Shown here: piece by piece, positions 6,921-15,749 of the stretch
Position numbering within the stretch: the first letter of the stretch is position 1
How the letters are laid out: each line of letters starts with the position of its first letter
From: Occallatibacter riparius
GTDB lineage: Bacteria; Acidobacteriota; Terriglobia; Terriglobales; Acidobacteriaceae
Length of the DNA: 64,000 nucleotides
Direction of reading: 5' to 3'
NCBI RefSeq assembly: GCF_025264625.1
Contig: NZ_CP093313.1
Coordinates: 4,774,001-4,838,000, forward strand
Notes under the pieces: generated by a model
Seen by the model: only the letters and a program-made list of their open reading frames with translations
Told to the model about the DNA's origin: nothing
Database searches by the model: none
Made by a program: the position numbers and the translations under genes

Positions 6921-9455
6921 ATGCCTCTCTACTGCGAAGTCGCGCTGCCCGTCCCGCTGGACCGCACCTTCACCTACGCGGCCCCCGACGGCCAATATCC
7001 GCAGCGCGGCTCCCGCGTCATCGCCCCCTTGCGCAATGAGAAGCTCATCGGCGTCGTCATGAGCGTCAGCAACACCGCGCCTGCCGACTTCGAAGCCCGC
7101 TATCTCGAAGCCGTACTGGATCAAACTGCAGACCAGAGCCTCGAGTCCAGCGCCGAAGCCGAACCGCTCCTCAGCGAAGCCCTTCTCTCCCTCGCCGAAT
7201 GGATCGCGCAATATTACCTCGCCCCCATCGGCGAAGTCCTCCGCGGCATGTTGCCTCTCATGGCCGAGGTCAGCCGCACCGTCTACTACCGCATCACCGA
7301 CCTCGGCCGCGACATCCTCGCCAACTCGCTCGAAAACCAGTCCGGCATCCCCTTCGCGAACAAGACCGCCAATCCGCGCAAGCCTGCGAAGAACGACAAC
7401 ACCGGCGAAGAACAAAACACGCCGCGCCGCATCCTCGAGCGCCTCGCCTCCGGTGATCCCGTCAAAGTCTCCACGCTGCGCACCGCCTCCGGCGCGTCTC
7501 TCTCCGATCTCGCCGCCCTCGTCCGCAAAAAATGGATCGCGCGCGAAACCGCCGCCGCCGAGCGCGACGCACGTCGCACCGAGCGCTTCGCCGTCCTCAT
7601 TCCTGAAGCGCGCCTGCCCGCTCTCTCTACGAACCAGCAAGCCATCCTCGCCGAGCTCGCCGCCTGCGGTGGCGAAATCCCCATCCTCGAGCTGCGCAAA
7701 CGCGGACTCTCCAATGCCACACTGCAAACCCTCGTCCGGCGCGGCCTGGTCCGCATCGACGAACGCGCTGCCGCCTTCCGCCTCGGCGGCATCGAGCGCT
7801 CCAGCCCGCCCATCCGCCTCAACGAGTCGCAAACAGAAGCACTCGCCTCCATCGCTTCCGCACTCGGCGCATTCCACCCCTTCCTGCTTCACGGCGTCAC
7901 TGGATCAGGCAAGACCGCAGTCTACCTCGCCGCCATGCAGCGCGCGCTCGATCGCAACCTTGCCTCCATCCTCCTCGTCCCCGAAATCGGCCTCACGCCG
8001 CAGACCGCCGGCCTCCTCGACGCCGCCTTCGGCAGCAAGGTCGCCCTGCTTCATTCCGCACTCACGCCTGAAGAACGCAGCGAGCAGTGGCGCCGCATAC
8101 GCAACGGAGACGCGCCCATCGTCGTAGGCACGCGCTCCGCAATCTTCGCGCCCGTGCCCCACCTTGGCCTCATCCTCGTCGATGAAGAGCACGACCAGAG
8201 CTACAAGCAGGAAGAGACCCCGCGCTACAACGCACGCGACGTGGCCGTCATGCGCGCCAAGTTCGCCAACGCCGTCGTCGTCCTCGGCTCCGCCACGCCC
8301 TCACTTGAAACCTGGCACAACTCCGAGCAGTCGAAGTACAAGCGCATCGAAATGCGCGAGCGCGTCAATCAGCGCCCGCTGCCCGAAGTTGAGCTAGTCG
8401 ATATGCGCGGCGAGTTCCAGCAGACCGGCCAGGAAAATCTCTTCTCGCGCTCGCTTATCCAGCAAACGCAGGCCGCCCTCGAACGCGGCGAGCAGGCCAT
8501 CATTCTCCTCAACCGCCGTGGCTATTCCTTCGCCGTCATGTGCCGCGCCTGCGGAGCCAAGCTCGAGTGCCAGAACTGCGCCATCGCCCTCACCCATCAC
8601 AAGCCGCCCGCCGAAGGCGAGCTCGCGCGTGAAGGCCAGCGCCTCGAATGCCACTACTGCGGCTACCGGCGCACCGTTCCAGCGCGCTGTCCGCAATGCG
8701 ACTCCGAGCACCTCTACTACCTCGGCGCAGGCTCGCAGCAGGGCGAAGAACGTCTCACTGAAATCTTTCCCACTGCCCGCATCGGCCGCATGGATCGCGA
8801 CACCGTGCGCGGCCGCCACGATCTTGAACGCCTGCTCTCCCGCCTGCACTCCGGCGAAATCAATCTCCTCGTCGGCACGCAGATGATCGCCAAAGGCCAC
8901 GACATCCACGGCGTCACGCTCGTAGGCGTCGTTGGTTGCGATCACGCGCTTTCCATGCCCGACTTCCGTGCCGCCGAGCGCGTCTTCCAGCTCATGACCC
9001 AGGTCTCAGGCCGCGCCGGCCGCGGCGAACTCCCCGGCCGCGTCGTCGTGCAGACCTACCACCCCGACCACTACGCCATCCTCGCCGCCGCCAAGCACGA
9101 CTATGCCGCCTTCATCGAGAAGGAACTCAAGTATCGCCGCTGGATGCACTACCCGCCCTTTGGCGTCCTCGCCAACGTGCTCATCCAGTCACCCAAACTT
9201 GAAGAAGCCGCCAACTGGTCTGCGATCCTCGGCAAATGGTTCCAGCAGACCGCCCCGCAAGGCGTACGCGTGCTGGGCCCGTGCACCGCGCCGGTCGCGC
9301 GCATCAAGGGCATCTACCGCTTTCACCTGATTCTGAAATCCGTCTCGCGCCAGACACTCAACGGTGTCCTCCGCAGCATGCTCGCCCACGCCGACACCGC
9401 CAACATCCCCCGCCGCAACATCACCGTAGACGTAGACGCCCAACGCCTCATGTAA
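6921..9455 (+). CDS. priA: Primosomal protein N' (PriA replication-restart helicase)
   Basis: An 844-residue superfamily 2 helicase that reloads the replisome at stalled forks. The N-terminal 3'-DNA-binding domain starts YCEVALPVPLDRTFTY. Walker A is GVTGSGKT and Walker B is VDEEHDQSYKQEE, followed by GSATPSLET. The zinc module has paired cysteines: CRACGAKLECQNC, then CHYCGY and CPQC. The helicase C-terminal motifs VGTQMIAKGHD and QVSGRAGRG follow. Between the second and third cysteine pairs there is an insertion of about a dozen residues relative to the usual spacing. ATG 6921 is preferred over the TTG at 6912. Confidence 0.97.
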   Translation: MPLYCEVALPVPLDRTFTYAAPDGQYPQRGSRVIAPLRNEKLIGVVMSVSNTAPADFEARYLEAVLDQTADQSLESSAEAEPLLSEALLSLAEWIAQYYLAPIGEVLRGMLPLMAEVSRTVYYRITDLGRDILANSLENQSGIPFANKTANPRKPAKNDNTGEEQNTPRRILERLASGDPVKVSTLRTASGASLSDLAALVRKKWIARETAAAERDARRTERFAVLIPEARLPALSTNQQAILAELAACGGEIPILELRKRGLSNATLQTLVRRGLVRIDERAAAFRLGGIERSSPPIRLNESQTEALASIASALGAFHPFLLHGVTGSGKTAVYLAAMQRALDRNLASILLVPEIGLTPQTAGLLDAAFGSKVALLHSALTPEERSEQWRRIRNGDAPIVVGTRSAIFAPVPHLGLILVDEEHDQSYKQEETPRYNARDVAVMRAKFANAVVVLGSATPSLETWHNSEQSKYKRIEMRERVNQRPLPEVELVDMRGEFQQTGQENLFSRSLIQQTQAALERGEQAIILLNRRGYSFAVMCRACGAKLECQNCAIALTHHKPPAEGELAREGQRLECHYCGYRRTVPARCPQCDSEHLYYLGAGSQQGEERLTEIFPTARIGRMDRDTVRGRHDLERLLSRLHSGEINLLVGTQMIAKGHDIHGVTLVGVVGCDHALSMPDFRAAERVFQLMTQVSGRAGRGELPGRVVVQTYHPDHYAILAAAKHDYAAFIEKELKYRRWMHYPPFGVLANVLIQSPKLEEAANWSAILGKWFQQTAPQGVRVLGPCTAPVARIKGIYRFHLILKSVSRQTLNGVLRSMLAHADTANIPRRNITVDVDAQRLM

Positions 9456-9518
9456 CGAGAGGCGCCTTCGTCAGCCCAGTAAGCGGAGTGAGCGGCGTGC
9501 CAGTTCCCCCACAGCGCT

Positions 9519-9560
9519 GTCATCCTGAGCGAAGCGCAGCGGAGTCGAAGGATCTGCAGT
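9519..9560 (+). repeat. GTCATCCTGAGC-type dispersed repeat
   Basis: GTCATCCTGAGCGAAGCG... AGTCGAAGGATCTGC. Related copies stand at 12921-12955, 14150-14185 and 20389-20447, all intergenic. The middle part differs between copies while both ends are kept. Confidence 0.6.
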
Positions 9561-9625
9561 TGTCTATGCTCTTGCTTTTCTTGCTGTCATTCCCACACCG
9601 ACTGCTGTTCCGGCGCCAACTGAAT

Positions 9626-10801
9626 CTACTGCGCCGGCGGCTCCCCCGACTCCGGCACAATCCTCAACTCTCCCCGGAACACCTGGTATTTCTCGAACCG
9701 TATGTCATTCACCGCCGTCACAGGGAATTTATCCACCACCTTGAAGACTTCGTAATTCGTCTGCGTCCAGTTGGCGGCGTGAGTTGCGGGTACAAGCATG
9801 GTCGAAATTCCCTTCAGAGGAAGAAAGTAGCTCTTGCCTCCTATCTCAATCGGGCCATACTCCACCACGATTCCCGCCCGCGTGATCGGTGCATCCTTCT
9901 CGAGCTCTGCCATGATGGTGAGGCGTACAACCTTCCCTGTCTCCGGCTCGACCGCAATCTCACCGTGATACGGTGGAACGGCTTCAAACTCGTTCATTCC
10001 GCCGCCGGGCCGCATATAGCAGCACCACTTCAAGTAATACGTCGAGTCGTTCTTGTCGATCGCAAACCGAAGGACCGCAACTTTGCCCGCCGCGCTCCGT
10101 TCCCAGCGGCTCCAGCCCACCTTCGATTCGACGATGTCGCGCATTGCGTGAGCGAGGAGCGGCCCAAAGATGCCCTGCATCGTCAGCCCCATTCGCGATG
10201 GACGAAAGGTGGCTGCCGATTCCGGATCTTCAGTCACCCAGCCTGCAGGACCGTGCGATCCGCCCCAGCGTTGGTCCTCTTCGGCCTCCATCCAGCCGAT
10301 GTACTGCACCTGCGCGCTGTTTCGATCGAGAAGGTGAAACACTCCCGGTGTGAAGTATTCCGGGATATTTGCATTCGGAACGTTCTTCGTGTCTTGGAAT
10401 CGGGTCGTCTTCCGCGTCGCGATGAAGTTCGGCAATCTCTCCGTTTCCCGACCAACAAACTCAACGGCGCGCGTGAGAATCTCACCCTGCACCTTCATCT
10501 CCGGAGCGGGATCGGTCGGTATCTCGGCGGCGGGTGGAATCAGGAAGGCCGACGCGTCGGCCAGCGCCAGCAGTGCCATGCGCGACTTATCACCGGGAAG
10601 TGCGGCGCTCATCCGTTCAAGCCTGGCAGTGCTCAAGCGTTCCGTGAGCGTAAAGTTCGACAGCCGCGTTGCAATTTTCTTGTCTGAGTCTTTGTGCCAG
10701 CCTGACAGTCGCTCCTCGAGCCCTTGAACGCTGACCTTCTCCAGAGCAACAGCCGGAATTCCAATCAGCAGAACGCACAGCAGCAAACCGACCCTTCGCA
10801 T
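9626..10801 (-). CDS. Secreted protein of unknown function
   Basis: 391 residues starting with a clear signal peptide (MRRVGLLLCVLLIGIPAVALE). The mature part has a helical N-terminal region (residues ~25-110) and a beta-rich C-terminal region. No catalytic motif or known domain was recognised. It is monocistronic as far as can be seen, with a ~600 bp gap upstream that holds gene remnants. It may belong to a lineage-specific family of acidobacterial exported proteins; this is inference. Confidence 0.7.
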   Translation of the reverse strand: MRRVGLLLCVLLIGIPAVALEKVSVQGLEERLSGWHKDSDKKIATRLSNFTLTERLSTARLERMSAALPGDKSRMALLALADASAFLIPPAAEIPTDPAPEMKVQGEILTRAVEFVGRETERLPNFIATRKTTRFQDTKNVPNANIPEYFTPGVFHLLDRNSAQVQYIGWMEAEEDQRWGGSHGPAGWVTEDPESAATFRPSRMGLTMQGIFGPLLAHAMRDIVESKVGWSRWERSAAGKVAVLRFAIDKNDSTYYLKWCCYMRPGGGMNEFEAVPPYHGEIAVEPETGKVVRLTIMAELEKDAPITRAGIVVEYGPIEIGGKSYFLPLKGISTMLVPATHAANWTQTNYEVFKVVDKFPVTAVNDIRFEKYQVFRGELRIVPESGEPPAQ

Positions 10802-10994
10802 AAAGGCCCCTCGGATCTACTCATCGGAACGCGCCAGAATCATACCGCAACTGCAATCAAGAGCAACGCTCACGACCGCGCCGGCTTACCGCGCACACGT
10901 TCACCCAACTGACGTCCCGAGCCACGCTGCGGTTATTGCGGAGGCTCCAACACTGCAGAATCGGCCAGCTCCGCCAGCACAGCCAACCCCGCTG

Positions 10995-11343
10995 CTACCA
11001 CTGCGTCACCTTGAACGGATCAATCCCAGTCAGTTGCGCCAGCCACGCGTTATCAAACGGAACCGGCGTGAACGTCAGGATCAGAATGAGCAGCCCCACC
11101 CAATCCGGCAGCACGCGACTTGGCTCAGCGGCTCTTACGCCGGCATCTTCGAATGCCGCATGGCCGAATCGTCAGCATGAAGAGGGCGCCGTTCGCAGTC
11201 GTGGTGAGGACGCTGCCCGCCAGCAGCAGGAGAGGAATCCCATGGCACAAACGCTTTGCGCGCACTCGTGGACGGGACGCCCATCCTCGGCAGACGGAAC
11301 AGCTTCGCCGCTTATTATCCGCGTAGAAGGCACGCCCAGGCAC
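10995..11343 (-). pseudogene. Decayed membrane-protein gene (frameshifted C-terminal remnant)
   Basis: On the minus strand, one frame (from ~11343 to ~11165) reads a hydrophobic segment ending ...LLLLAGSVLTTT. A second frame continues (GHAAFEDAG...) into VLPDWVGLLILIL..PVPFDNAW and a stop at 10995. The two coherent pieces are offset by one frame near 11160 and the N terminus is missing or scrambled. This suggests a broken gene for a membrane protein. The parent family was not identified. The rest of 10802-11399 shows nothing recognisable. Confidence 0.35.
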
Positions 11344-11399
11344 ACCCCTGGCACCCCAGTTTGGTGGGCTCTTAGAACCGGCTGCTGGCCCAACCTGGT

Positions 11400-11708
11400 T
11401 TATTCGCCGTTTGCAGGTGTGCTGCCGCCGGAGCTGTCGCCCTCCAGCGCGTGCAGGTCTTTGCCCGGCTTGAATCGGACCGCCTTGCCCGGCGTGATGC
11501 TGACTTCGGTCCCCGTGCGCGGATTCCGTCCAATGCCCGTCTTGCGCGCCCGTACGCTGAACACGCCAAATCCCCGCAGCTCGATTCGTTCGCCCGCTGC
11601 CAAAGCCTGCTTCAAGCCTTCGAACACCGTATCGACGGCCGCTTCTGCCTTGGTCCGAGGCAGGCCAGTGCGCTCAATCACATGATGAACAATGTCCTGC
11701 TTAATCAA
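11400..11708 (-). CDS. HU/IHF family nucleoid DNA-binding protein
   Basis: 102 residues. It begins MIKQDIVHHVIERTGL, has the core GERIELRGFGVFSVRARK and the beta-arm GRNPRTGTEVSITPGKAVRFKPGK with its RNP tip, as in HU and IHF. It bends and packages DNA as a dimer. The TTG at 11708 is the preferred start: GAGG lies 7 bases upstream and the protein then starts exactly like the family, while TTG codons at 11723 and 11729 would add a non-family extension. A ~12-residue Ser/Gly/Glu tail is extra. Whether it is HU or an IHF subunit cannot be decided. Confidence 0.9.
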   Translation of the reverse strand: MIKQDIVHHVIERTGLPRTKAEAAVDTVFEGLKQALAAGERIELRGFGVFSVRARKTGIGRNPRTGTEVSITPGKAVRFKPGKDLHALEGDSSGGSTPANGE

Positions 11709-12148
11709 TGGGGAACCTCGCAATAGCAATTTTCAACCGCACGCTTCAACGCCTTCGCTCGTCCGACTGCTTCGTGCTGGGTCCGGAACGATCTCAGCTC
11801 TCGCTGAAATCGGTTCTGAGCTGCCGCTCAAGCGCTCTACCTTAGTGATGCTACAGGTTTTGCGCCGTTTGGGGAACTGCCGAATTTGATCCCTTGCTCG
11901 ATTTTCTTCCCATTCCTACGTCCCGGCCCCAGCCAGCTCGGTCCCGCGTTGTCTTTGACCGCTAACTCCCGTAGGATGAAAGCACCGACGGTTATCAACC
12001 TGTGAAAGCCATTTGACGGCGAACCGGATTACCGCAGCATCCCGCCCTCACAGGCCCACAGCCGCAAAACGTTGCATTTCTTGACCCAGCTCTAAGTTAC
12101 CCAAATGGCCGAGGCAGGTTCCCAGTTCAGCCTGGTACGGAGTAATGC
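11709..12148. other. Intergenic stretch, no gene seen
   Basis: It holds the upstream regions of the divergent HU-type and LuxR-type genes. No tRNA, repeat or coherent reading frame was recognised on either strand. Confidence 0.5.
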
Positions 12149-12844
12149 GTGTCCATAGATAGAACCCCGCAGCCGATTCGCATCGGCGTCCTCGCCGGCG
12201 AGGAGATCCGTCTCCAGGGCCTCACCATGATTTTCGAACAGGCCCCCCCTCCCGATCAGCCCCGCCTCCTGCCCGTCTTCGATACCCTCGAAAAGCTGCT
12301 TTCGAACCCAGAGGTTGAATACCTGGTAGTCGATCTCAACTCCGCTGACGGCGGCTTTCACACCCTTGAAGTCGTGCGCCGCTCCCGTCCCGCTATGCGC
12401 CAGATCGTCATCGGCCCCGACGACGACGACAAGGTCCTCGAAGCCATCATCGCCGGCGCTCGCGCCTACCTCTACTCCTCCGCCACCCCCGAAACCGTCC
12501 GCATGGCCATCGACATCGTCGTGAGCGGCTCTATCTGGGCCCCCCGCCGCCTGCTCTCCCGGCTCATCGACGAACTTCTTGGTATTAGCGGCAGCAAGGT
12601 GATCGCACCCGGTGCGCAACTTACCGACCGCGAACGCCAGGTCCTGAAGTTAATACTCGAAGCTAAGTCGAATCGCGAAATTGCAGAGGAGCTCGAAATC
12701 GAGGAACGCACCGTGAAGGCCCACGTAGGCCGCCTCATGCGCAAGACCGGCGCCGAGAACCGCATCCAGCTGACCACCCGCGCTATGAACCGTTCCCTCC
12801 TGCCGGAAGGCCAACACCCCCCTCGCTCCGCCGAAGAAGACTGA
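12149..12844 (+). CDS. LuxR/NarL-type regulator with an atypical receiver domain
   Basis: 231 residues with a GTG start. Residues ~10-130 have a receiver-like fold, and a candidate phospho-acceptor Asp sits in LVVDLNSADGG. The N-terminal acidic pair that normally binds Mg2+ (DD in VVDDH) is replaced by LAGEE, so phosphorylation may be altered or lost. Residues ~155-215 are a LuxR helix-turn-helix: LTDRERQVLKLILEAKSNREIA...ERTVKAHVGRLMRKTG. It is a cytosolic transcription regulator; no histidine kinase lies next to it. Confidence 0.88.
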   Translation: MSIDRTPQPIRIGVLAGEEIRLQGLTMIFEQAPPPDQPRLLPVFDTLEKLLSNPEVEYLVVDLNSADGGFHTLEVVRRSRPAMRQIVIGPDDDDKVLEAIIAGARAYLYSSATPETVRMAIDIVVSGSIWAPRRLLSRLIDELLGISGSKVIAPGAQLTDRERQVLKLILEAKSNREIAEELEIEERTVKAHVGRLMRKTGAENRIQLTTRAMNRSLLPEGQHPPRSAEED

Positions 12845-13154
12845 CCCCCCACGTCTGCTCCTCATCTTGAATCTCCCTGGCGTGCTTCAGCTGTCCGCAA
12901 GTCGGTGAAAAGATAACCTTGTCATCCTTAACCGCGGCGAAGGATCTGCTGTTCCCATTCAGCCAACGCGTTCCCGGGAAGCAGGGAAGTACGCATTTTG
13001 CGCTGGAGTCCAAGAACCCGCCTAAACCTGGTGGATACCCCGGTTACCTTTGCGGTAACGGCATGGTTACTAAAATCCATTGTCCTTCCGTACTCTTGTT
13101 ACAAATACCCATCCCCGCGAAACTCATGTCAGAAACAACGCAGATCTGGGGAAA
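12845..13154. other. Intergenic stretch; possible small RNA upstream of an orphan terminator
   Basis: No coding frame was recognised. A GTCATCC-type repeat lies at 12921-12955. The strong terminator at 13155-13192 is 310 bp past the LuxR gene and 226 bp before the next gene, so either a long 3' UTR or a separate small RNA ends there. Confidence 0.35.
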
Positions 13155-13192
13155 GGAGTTCTCCGGTACGCCGAAGAACTCCTCTTTTTTTT
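13155..13192 (+). terminator. Strong Rho-independent terminator (orphan)
   Basis: Arms GGAGTTCT and AGAACTCC enclose a short CGG/CCG inner stem, followed by CTTTTTTTT. Reads on the plus strand. Confidence 0.85.
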
Positions 13193-13417
13193 GCCCCGCC
13201 ACCTCGATCGCGTTTTCCTACTCCCTACTTCCTAATCTCTATTGCCTGCTTTGTCCGCCCCCTGCTGCTTAATAGCTCTCTAGATACCACCCCCTCCCTA
13301 TTCCCATCACATGGCGGTAGCCTGAAGCAGACAGGACGCCCCGTCCGCGACTTCCTCGCGCCGTTTGCGTCTGTACCTGCAACGCCCCGCCCCTGAGCGG
13401 GCCGAAAGGATTTACGA

Positions 13418-14110
13418 ATGAAGAAGCTGCTTGCAACTGTTTCCCTGTGCCTCCTGCTCTCCTGCACCGCCTTCGCCGCTTCTTCCCGCGAGGAGCTGCA
13501 GGCGCGCGTTGACTCGGCCAAAGACGTTCTCGATGCCATCATGGGCGCGCAGGACAGCAGCATCCCGGCCAATATCCTCCAGCACGCCACCTGCGTCGGC
13601 GTCGTCCCTGGCCTCAAGAAGGGCGCCTTCGTCTTCGGCGGTCAGTACGGCCAGGGCGTCGTGACCTGCCGCACCGGCCATGGCTGGAGCGCCCCCGTCT
13701 TCATCCGTATGGCAGGCGGTTCCTGGGGCCTTCAGATCGGCGCGCAGTCCACGGACCTCGTCCTCATCGCCGTGAACAAGCAGGGCTTCCAGGATCTGCT
13801 CCGCAATAAGTTCAAGATCGGCGCTGACGCCGCAGCCGCGGCCGGTCCCGTCGGCCGCAACGGACAGGCCGCCACCGACTGGAAGATGAACGCCGAGCTG
13901 CTCACCTACTCGCGCAGCAAGGGTCTCTTCGCCGGTATCGATCTTGACGGCACCGTAGTCAGCCAGAACACCGACGACACCCAGCTCTACTTCGGCCGCG
14001 AGCTCGGCGCCGATCAGATCCTCACCGGCACGGTCGACGTCCCCGTAGGCGCAGTACCTTTCGTCAAAGACGTGGCCCACCACTTCGTTGCCGCCAAGCG
14101 CGGCGAATGA
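13418..14110 (+). CDS. SYLF (Ysc84-like) lipid-binding domain protein, exported
   Basis: 230 residues. The signal sequence MKKLLATVSLCLLLSC could be a lipoprotein signal (LLSC) or be cut after AFA. The rest is one SYLF domain: a helical start (EELQARVDSAKDVLDAIM), then the glycine-rich core GVVPGLKKGAFVFGGQYGQGVVTCR and a GVxLDGTVV-like end (IDLDGTVVSQN). Eukaryotic SYLF proteins bind phosphoinositides. In bacteria the role is unknown but envelope-linked, which suits the lipid A acyltransferase-like gene downstream. It is preceded by a terminator and ~220 bp of leader. Confidence 0.9.
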   Translation: MKKLLATVSLCLLLSCTAFAASSREELQARVDSAKDVLDAIMGAQDSSIPANILQHATCVGVVPGLKKGAFVFGGQYGQGVVTCRTGHGWSAPVFIRMAGGSWGLQIGAQSTDLVLIAVNKQGFQDLLRNKFKIGADAAAAAGPVGRNGQAATDWKMNAELLTYSRSKGLFAGIDLDGTVVSQNTDDTQLYFGRELGADQILTGTVDVPVGAVPFVKDVAHHFVAAKRGE

Positions 14111-14149
14111 TGATTTTCGGCCTGCACGTCTCGAATCGATCGTAGATTC

Positions 14150-14185
14150 GTCATCCTGAGCCGCAGGCGAAGGACCCGCTTTTCT
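14150..14185 (+). repeat. GTCATCCTGAGC-type dispersed repeat
   Basis: GTCATCCTGAGCCGCAGGCGAAGGACCCGC, a variant of the element at 9519-9560. Confidence 0.55.
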
Positions 14186-14211
14186 GGTCTCCGTTCCTCC
14201 TAAGACCAACC

Positions 14212-14263
14212 GTGCCCCATCCTGTCGACTTCTTTCTGTCGACAGGGTGGGAAAGCACGAACC
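14212..14263 (+). repeat. Palindromic repeat, copy C
   Basis: GTGCCCCAT flank, stem arms CATCCTGTCGAC and GTCGACAGGGTG (perfect except for one T.G wobble) around TTCTTTCT, then GGGAAAGCACGAACC. A GTCATTCCC element follows at 14288-14313. Confidence 0.8.
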
Positions 14264-14357
14264 TGACCGCTCGGTTTTGCTCTTCTTTCTGTCATTCCCG
14301 TCAGGGAATCTGCTTCTTCTCCCAGCGTTCCGCAGCAATTACACTTGATCTTTACGC

Positions 14358-15269
14358 ATGCAGGAACGCCTCGAATACTGGCTGGTCACGGCCGTCGCGC
14401 GCACTCTTGGCCGATTGCCCCGCGGTATCTCCCGCATCCTCGTCCGCATCCTCACCTTCACCTGTTACATAGCGCTGTCCCGCCTCCGCCGCGTCGGCCA
14501 GCGCAACCTGGATCTTGCCCTTCCCAAACTCCCGCCCAACACTAAGAAAAAAATCCTGCGCCACGTCTACCGCAATCTCGGCTGGCAACTCGTCGAGTTC
14601 TGCCGCATGCCCCGCTACACGCCCGAAAACACCCGCAACTGGATCCGCACCGAGGGCCTCGACCATTACCTCGCCGCCCGCGCCCGCGGCAAAGGCGTGC
14701 TCATTCTCACCGGCCACCTCGGCGCATGGGAGCTTTCCAGCTTCTACCACTCCCTCATGGGGTACCCCATGGGCATGGTCATCCGCCGCCTCGACAACCG
14801 CGTCCTCGACGAGTACGTCAACGGCATCCGCTGCCTCCATGGCAACCGCGTCCTCCACAAAGACGACTTCGCCCGCGGCCTCCTCACCGCCATGCGCTCC
14901 GGCCAGACCGTTGGCATCCTCATGGACACGAACATGACCCCGCCCCAGGGCGAGTTCGTCAAGTTCTTCGGCGTGACTGCCTGCACCGCCTCCGGCCTCG
15001 CCCGCGTCGCGCTCAAAACCGGAGCCGCCGTCCTCCCCGGCTTCTGCCTCTGGGAAGAGAAGGAGCAGCAGTACGTCCTTCACTTCGGCCCCGAGCTCGA
15101 CTTCACCCGCACCCCCAAACCTGAATCAGCCCACGAAGCCGACATCCTCGCGCTCACCCAGCAGTGCAACGACGTCCTCGAATCCTGGATCCGCCGCTAC
15201 CCCGACCAGTGGCTCTGGATCCACCGCCGCTGGAAAACCCGGGCGCCAGGAGAAGCTGGCGTGTATTGA
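14358..15269 (+). CDS. LpxL/HtrB-type lysophospholipid / lipid A acyltransferase
   Basis: 303 residues. One N-terminal membrane segment (around 27-45) is followed by the acyltransferase core with the catalytic HxxxxE motif GHLGAWELS near residue 118, then MDTNMTPPQGEFVKFFG and the C-terminal PDQWLWIHRRWK signature of the LpxL/LpxM family. It would add a secondary acyl chain to lipid A precursors or a related lipid on the inner face of the inner membrane. lpxD lies ~480 bp downstream, which supports an envelope role. Confidence 0.92.
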   Translation: MQERLEYWLVTAVARTLGRLPRGISRILVRILTFTCYIALSRLRRVGQRNLDLALPKLPPNTKKKILRHVYRNLGWQLVEFCRMPRYTPENTRNWIRTEGLDHYLAARARGKGVLILTGHLGAWELSSFYHSLMGYPMGMVIRRLDNRVLDEYVNGIRCLHGNRVLHKDDFARGLLTAMRSGQTVGILMDTNMTPPQGEFVKFFGVTACTASGLARVALKTGAAVLPGFCLWEEKEQQYVLHFGPELDFTRTPKPESAHEADILALTQQCNDVLESWIRRYPDQWLWIHRRWKTRAPGEAGVY

Positions 15270-15294
15270 GTTGTATTCCGAGAGGCCACACTAG

Positions 15295-15699
15295 ATCAAG
15301 CGGATCAAGGAATCGGATGAAAGAGAGATTCAGCAGCACCTCGCGCGGTCAAAGGGCGTCTCCGTCGATGACGCCGTTGTCCACATGATCTGGCTGCCGT
15401 ATGAGTAGATGCGCTATATCGAGGGCGACAGGCACATCACTGGTGGTTTTACGAGAGAGTTCGTTTCCGAGCCTTGGTACTACTGGTATTCATCGATTGC
15501 GCGGGAGCTTTTCACGCCCAAGAGGTGGGTGGTTTCGCTGACCGATCCGGTCTGCTGGGATAACGAATCTGATCCTATCCCAGAGGAACGCCTGACGTTG
15601 ACACTTAACCGAATTGAAAGGGCAGTCCTCAGCAGGGGAAAGCGATGCCGGATTGAGGTCGTCGATGGGGATGACCGAGTCACTATTCGTCAGAAATAA
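15295..15699 (+). pseudogene. Unknown gene interrupted by an in-frame TAG (intact part 15409-15699)
   Basis: An open frame from 15295 reads 37 codons (..DEREIQQHLARSKGVSVDD...HMIWLPYE), meets TAG at 15406-15408 and continues without a shift at ATG 15409 for 96 codons (MRYIEGDRHITGG...). The two parts are directly abutting in one frame. The upstream part has no good start codon apart from an ATG near its end. Either the gene was broken by a nonsense change and lost its 5' end, or only the 96-residue part is expressed. No family was recognised. Confidence 0.45.
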
Positions 15700-15749
15700 C
15701 GGTGCGGGCTTGGGTACTCATCCCGTCAACGCCGTAATCTTGTAGTCGA

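Noticed and set aside
5867..7039. A 390-codon plus-strand frame opposite the ROK kinase
   Set aside because: It runs through the kinase gene, the repeats and the start of priA; no coherent protein.
9236..10687. A 483-codon plus-strand frame
   Set aside because: It overlaps the end of priA and runs opposite the secreted-protein gene; Arg/His/Pro-rich text without domains.
10936..11685. A 249-codon plus-strand frame
   Set aside because: It runs opposite the HU gene and the decayed gene; no protein-like pattern.
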